A stretch of 42,447 bases of DNA from Verrucomicrobia bacterium UBA3761 (GTDB taxonomy: Bacteria > Verrucomicrobiota > Kiritimatiellia > RFP12 > UBA1067): positions 1-42,447 of the forward strand of contig DFGB01000017.1 in the NCBI GenBank assembly GCA_002371135.1. Direction: 5' to 3'. The translations under genes and the position numbers were made by a program. This document shows positions 38,980 to 42,447 of the stretch, piece after piece. Every line of letters begins with the position of its first letter. Within the stretch, counting starts at the first letter, position 1. The notes below the pieces were generated by a model that worked only from the letters and a program-made list of their open reading frames with translations, did not search any database and was not told where the DNA came from.

Positions 38980-41187
38980 ATGCCGAAGAAGAAGAACGAT
39001 AGCGGCTCTCTGCCGCCAAGCCTGTTTGACAATCTGGACTTGTTTTCATTCAGCGACAAGGAGGGCGAAGAAGCCCCGAAGAAGCCGGACGAAGAGAAAA
39101 GCGCGGCCGCAACTCCTGCGCCGCCGGCGGCGAGCCGTCTCACCGGCACCGGCCCGATGCGCGAGCTCTACGATTTCAATTTCCGGCAGTATTCTGCGTA
39201 TGTAATCTGCTCTCGCGCGATACCGGCGATAGAGGACGGGCTCAAGCCAGTGCAGCGCCGCATCATGCATTCGCTGTGGGAGAAGGACGACGGGCGCTAC
39301 ACGAAAGTCGCGAACATCGTCGGCCATGCGATGCAGTACCACCCGCACGGCGACGCTTCGATCGGCGATGCGATAGTAGTTTTGGCGAACAAGCTGTGGG
39401 GCGAGGGCAAGGGGTATCTCATCGACGGCCAGGGCAACTACGGTTCGCTGTACACCGGCATGCCGCACGCCGCCACGCGCTACATCGAATGCCGCCTCAC
39501 GGAACTCGCGCGCAAGGAAGTTTTCAACAAAAAAACGACAGAGTTCGTGCCCAACTACGACGGGCGCAAGGAGGAACCCGTATACCTGCCCGCGAAAATC
39601 CCGCTTCTCTTGATGATGGGCGCAGACGGCATCGCAGTTGGCCTCTCCACCGCCATCCTGCCGCACAACTTCATTGAACTCCTGGAGGCCGAAATCGCAA
39701 TCATCCAGAAGAAGCCCTACGAGATATACCCCGACTTCCAGCTCGGCGGCGTGATGGATGTGAGCGACTACCAGGACGGCCTCGGCAAAGTCAAGATACG
39801 CGCGAGAATCGAGAAGGAGGATAAGTCGCGCCTCGTCATAACGGAACTGCCGTGGGGCGAAACGACCGATTCGCTTTCCGCGTCGATCGAGGACGCCGTG
39901 AAGAAGAAGAAAGTGCCTGTGCGCAAGCTCCACGACCTCACGAGCGAGACGGTGCGCCTCGAGCTCGAACTCCAGGCGGGTGCGAGCCAGGAGAAGGCAA
40001 TCGTGGCGCTCTACGCCTTCACGAATTGCGAAAAGTCCATCTCCTCGCGCCCGATCGTCCTCGAAGCGGGCCGGCCGAAGTTGATGAACGTGCGCCAGAT
40101 TCTCGAGTCCAACACAAACCGCCTCCTCGACCTGACGCGCCGCGAACAGGAAATCCGCCTCGGCGAACTCGACGACCTCTTCCATCAGCGCACCCTCGAG
40201 CGCATCTTCATCGAAGAGCGCATCTACAAGCGCATCGAGGAGGAGAAGACTCTGGAGGGCGTCAAAAACGCCATCGTCACAGGCTTCAAACCATTCCGCT
40301 CCGAACTCCGCCGCGACATCACCGATGAGGACATCGAGCGCCTCCTCAAACTCCAGATCCGCCGCATTTCGCAGTTCGATATCGACAAGAACCGCGAGGA
40401 CATCGCCGCAATCCTCAAGGAAGAGGCGGAGGTGAAGGACAACATCGTCCACCTGCGCGCGTTTGTGGTGAAGTATTTGAAGGCGCTCATCAAGCAGTAT
40501 CGCGCCAAGTATCCTCGCATGACGGAAATCACTCACGGCGCTTTCAAGGAGGTCGACGTCAAGGCCATTACCGCATCGGAGCTGACAATCCGCTGGGACA
40601 AGGAAAACGGCTACATCGGCTCGGGGCTCAAGACTGGCGACGAAATCTTCAAGTGCTCGTCGCTCGACGAACTTATCCTCGTCTGGAAGGACGGCAAGTT
40701 CCGCAAGGTCCAGCCCGAGGACAGGATTTTCGTAGACAAAAATCTTCTTTCCATCATCCGCTACGATCAGGAGAAGGACCGCGACACGCGAGATTTCATG
40801 TGCGTGTACGAAGACGGTAGCTACGGCTTCAGCTACATCAAGCGCTTCCGTTTCGGCGGGCTCATCAGGAACAAAGACTACCGCCTCGCGCCGGAAAAGC
40901 CGAAGTCGAAGATTCTGCTTTTCATGGAAGGCTGCCCGGATACGCTTTACGTCAAGTTCAAGCCTGCGAAGAACCAGCGCATCCACCAGCAGTATTTCCT
41001 GCCCAAGGAGATGGTCGAGCGCATGAACGTGGACTCTGGCAAGATGGAAGCGCAGAATGTGGTGCCAATCCGCAACGCCGGGGCGAAGGGCAAGCAGCTC
41101 ACAACGAAGCCCATCGCCAAAATCTCGTCTTCCAAGGGCTCGTGGTGGTCGGAGGAAGAGCCACTCTCCAAGGGCGTGCTGGATTAG
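38980..41187 (+). CDS. parC: DNA topoisomerase IV / gyrase subunit A (ParC type)
   Basis: This type IIA topoisomerase A subunit cuts and passes DNA with a B subunit (ParE/GyrB) not present here. It has 735 residues. A low-complexity N-terminal tail (1-55) precedes the winged-helix/tower domain: AIPAIEDGLKPVQRRIMHSL (81-100), HAMQYHPHGDASIGDAIV (116-133), and catalytic Y168 in HAATRYIECRLTELA. A coiled-coil region (LTRREQEIRL to HLRAFVVKYLKALIKQY) and a short C-terminal region follow; the six-blade GyrA-box repeats are not obvious, arguing for ParC rather than GyrA. Position 83 of E. coli GyrA corresponds to Ala126. It follows the UDG-like gene but is separated by repeats. Confidence 0.92.
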   Translation: MPKKKNDSGSLPPSLFDNLDLFSFSDKEGEEAPKKPDEEKSAAATPAPPAASRLTGTGPMRELYDFNFRQYSAYVICSRAIPAIEDGLKPVQRRIMHSLWEKDDGRYTKVANIVGHAMQYHPHGDASIGDAIVVLANKLWGEGKGYLIDGQGNYGSLYTGMPHAATRYIECRLTELARKEVFNKKTTEFVPNYDGRKEEPVYLPAKIPLLLMMGADGIAVGLSTAILPHNFIELLEAEIAIIQKKPYEIYPDFQLGGVMDVSDYQDGLGKVKIRARIEKEDKSRLVITELPWGETTDSLSASIEDAVKKKKVPVRKLHDLTSETVRLELELQAGASQEKAIVALYAFTNCEKSISSRPIVLEAGRPKLMNVRQILESNTNRLLDLTRREQEIRLGELDDLFHQRTLERIFIEERIYKRIEEEKTLEGVKNAIVTGFKPFRSELRRDITDEDIERLLKLQIRRISQFDIDKNREDIAAILKEEAEVKDNIVHLRAFVVKYLKALIKQYRAKYPRMTEITHGAFKEVDVKAITASELTIRWDKENGYIGSGLKTGDEIFKCSSLDELILVWKDGKFRKVQPEDRIFVDKNLLSIIRYDQEKDRDTRDFMCVYEDGSYGFSYIKRFRFGGLIRNKDYRLAPEKPKSKILLFMEGCPDTLYVKFKPAKNQRIHQQYFLPKEMVERMNVDSGKMEAQNVVPIRNAGAKGKQLTTKPIAKISSSKGSWWSEEEPLSKGVLD

Positions 41188-41298
41188 AGAATAGTCAGTA
41201 GTTCAGGAGCCAAAGGCCGTGAACGTGGAAGAGCATTTTGAGGGATTGATCTCGTAGCACCGGGAGGCCTGACTATCAACTGTTGATTGCCAACTGCC
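41188..41298. repeat. 69-bp element copy B between inverted ATAGTCAG repeats
   Basis: ATAGTCAG (41191-41198) and CTGACTAT (41269-41276) are an exact 8-bp inverted pair around the 69-bp element. CAACTGTTGATT and CCAACTGCC words then run to the ATG at 41299. There is no ribosome-binding site. Confidence 0.8.
41204..41272 (+). repeat. 69-bp dispersed element, copy B
   Basis: CAGGAGCCAAAGG start, GAACGTGGAAGAG (41221-41233) and GTAGCACCGGGAG (41254-41266). Gapless with copies A and C. Confidence 0.85.
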
Positions 41299-42249
41299 AT
41301 GTCCAACTTTTTCATTGTCGCCAAACAGGTTTGCATACTCTTCGTGCTGATAGGCGCGGGGGCGGCGTGCCGCCGGTTCAAAGTGCTGAACGACGCGGCT
41401 GTGAAGGGGATGGTGGACGTCCTCGTGTTGATAGTCACGCCGTGCCTGATAGTCGATGTGTTCCAGCGACCGTTCGACAAGGGGATGCTCATGCAACTTG
41501 CCTACGCGTTCGCGATTGCGGTGGCGGCGCATTTGGCGCTGATCGCCGTCGCCGTCGCCGTATTCCGGCGCGAGAGGCGTTCTTCTGCATGCGTGCTCAA
41601 ACTGGCGTCCGTGTTCTCGAATGCGGGTTTTATGGGCATACCGCTTGAGCAGGCGATATTGGGCGAGAAGGGTGTATTCTTCGGGATCGTCTATGTGGCG
41701 GTCTTCAACCTGTTCATCTGGAGCTGGGGGTTGCGTGAGATGGCGGATGCGGCGACGGACGAGGCGGAGCGTAGGAAGACATTGCGGACGATGTTCCTGA
41801 ATCCCGGGACAATTGGCCTCGCGCTGGGGCTCGTCTTTTTCCTCACCTCGTCGCGTCTGCCCGCCGGCCTCGCCGAGGGTGCCGGGATGCTGGCTTCCAT
41901 GAACACCCCGCTTGCGATGCTCATAATCGGCTACTACCTCGCCGGAGCGAAGCTTGGCGCGATATTGAAGTTTCCGGCAGCATACGTCGCCACGGCAATC
42001 AGGCTTGTCTTATACCCGCTCGCATTCACAGGTGCGATGTTTGCGCTCAGGAAGTGGCTGGATCGCGATGCGATGCTTGCGCTCGTCACCGCCGCGTCCG
42101 CGCCCGTCGCCGCGATGACTTCGATGTTCGCCGCCAAATTCAAGCGCGACGTCGATCTCTCCGTCGCCCTCGTCAGCGGCACGACCCTCCTATCCGTTGT
42201 CACGATGCCCGCCGTAATCGCATTCGCGATGGGAATACTGGAAAGGTGA
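41299..42249 (+). CDS. AEC-family (auxin efflux carrier-like) permease
   Basis: This inner-membrane transporter has 316 residues and about ten hydrophobic helices arranged as two inverted halves. The first half has VCILFVLIGAGAACRRF, LNDAAVKGMVDVLVLIVTPCLIV, FSNAGFMGIPLEQAI and GIVYVAVFNLFIWSWG. The second half has NPGTIGLALGLVFFL, LGMLA-like NTPLAMLIIGYYLAGA and APVAAMTSMFAAKF. These match AEC family signatures (N-terminal TPCLI and SNxGFmGiP, C-terminal PvA...A). Members in bacteria export or import dicarboxylates and other organic acids; the substrate cannot be read from sequence. ATG 41299 is preferred to TTG 41287. It follows repeats and likely stands alone. Confidence 0.9.
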   Translation: MSNFFIVAKQVCILFVLIGAGAACRRFKVLNDAAVKGMVDVLVLIVTPCLIVDVFQRPFDKGMLMQLAYAFAIAVAAHLALIAVAVAVFRRERRSSACVLKLASVFSNAGFMGIPLEQAILGEKGVFFGIVYVAVFNLFIWSWGLREMADAATDEAERRKTLRTMFLNPGTIGLALGLVFFLTSSRLPAGLAEGAGMLASMNTPLAMLIIGYYLAGAKLGAILKFPAAYVATAIRLVLYPLAFTGAMFALRKWLDRDAMLALVTAASAPVAAMTSMFAAKFKRDVDLSVALVSGTTLLSVVTMPAVIAFAMGILER

Positions 42250-42447
42250 AAATGTGGAAATGGCCCAAGTCCTAAGTCCTAAGTCCTAAGCGGGAAGCTT
42301 CTAGGCCCTCTAGGGCATCTAGGACTTGGAACTTGGGACTTAGGATTTAGGACTTTCCACATTTCCACATTTTCACATTTTTACATTGGCAACATTTCCT
42401 TCCCTCTTCCCTCTTTTTTTTTTTTCTGTCGCGGTGAAAGCAAAAGC
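42250..42447. repeat. Large palindromic word array at window end
   Basis: The left arm (about 42246-42290: GTGAAAATGTGGAAATGG, then CCTAAGT words) and the right arm (about 42330-42380: ACTTGGGACTTAGGATTTAG, then CCACATTT words) are reverse complements with small changes. The centre has CTAGGCCCTCTAGGGCATCTAGG. Then come CTTCCCTC words and a T13 run (from 42414). Nothing coding was seen; the window ends here. Confidence 0.85.

Overview
The window looks like chromosomal DNA of a Gram-negative, GC-rich bacterium (about 58-60% by eye) from the PVC superphylum, most likely Kiritimatiellota, Lentisphaerota or Verrucomicrobiota. The support is a complete outer-membrane set (BamA, Skp, LpxD), a large cluster of type II secretion-like pseudopilins with a giant GspK-like protein reminiscent of the Verru_Chthon cassettes, an OB-fold/HisKA_3 sensor kinase, a HU/DUF4469-like protein, a PL10 pectate lyase and a compact Fkp-like enzyme. 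The phylum is an inference; no rRNA or other marker is present. No tRNA, rRNA, transposase, integrase or CRISPR array was seen.

Layout. Positions 156-7726 are on the minus strand. In transcription order they are dnaX, nfeD-like, a Ser/Thr kinase, a PP2C phosphatase and a second Ser/Thr kinase (overlaps or gaps of at most 8 nt), then an M20 peptidase, ruvA and a very short tilS. A nearly symmetric divergent promoter at 7736-7812 drives dnaX leftward and a secreted pectate lyase rightward. From 7819 to 33519 everything is on the plus strand: pelA; a HU protein; a five-gene signalling module (DRTGG, CBS-RsbT-like ATPase, DRTGG, PHP, GHKL ATPase; 9596-12623); bamA-skp-lpxD; fkp-holB; a ten-gene type II secretion-like block (gspF-like, eight pseudopilins and a GspK-like protein of 1098 residues; 20047-31175); and a NarL/NarX-type two-component pair. 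A HU/DUF4469-like gene lies on the minus strand at 33916-34626. The plus strand then carries pbpC, galE with a degenerate uracil-DNA-glycosylase-like gene, a parC/gyrA-type topoisomerase subunit and an AEC-family permease.

How the genes relate. BamA, Skp and LpxD build the outer membrane; PBP1C makes peptidoglycan; GalE and Fkp-like supply activated sugars; RuvA, DnaX, HolB and ParC serve DNA metabolism. Two tail-anchored kinases and one PP2C form a reversible phosphorylation unit. The pseudopilin block has an inner-membrane platform protein but no ATPase or secretin here, so it would need partners elsewhere.

Expression signals. Several promoters share the extended -10 sequence ATGGTATAAT. 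Three genes (dnaX, pelA, bamA) start 1-4 nt from the predicted transcription start, so they may be leaderless. A promoter-to-terminator unit of about 133 nt at 33551-33718 may be a small RNA gene.

The most unusual feature is the spacers. Nearly all are built of short degenerate words (7-9 bp period) arranged as inverted arms, often running to within a few bases of the next start codon. Within them are two kinds of dispersed element: a 69-bp sequence in three copies (26121, 31434 reversed, 41204), and a 66-bp sequence with TTTCGATTT-type terminal inverted repeats in two copies (9431, 15159).
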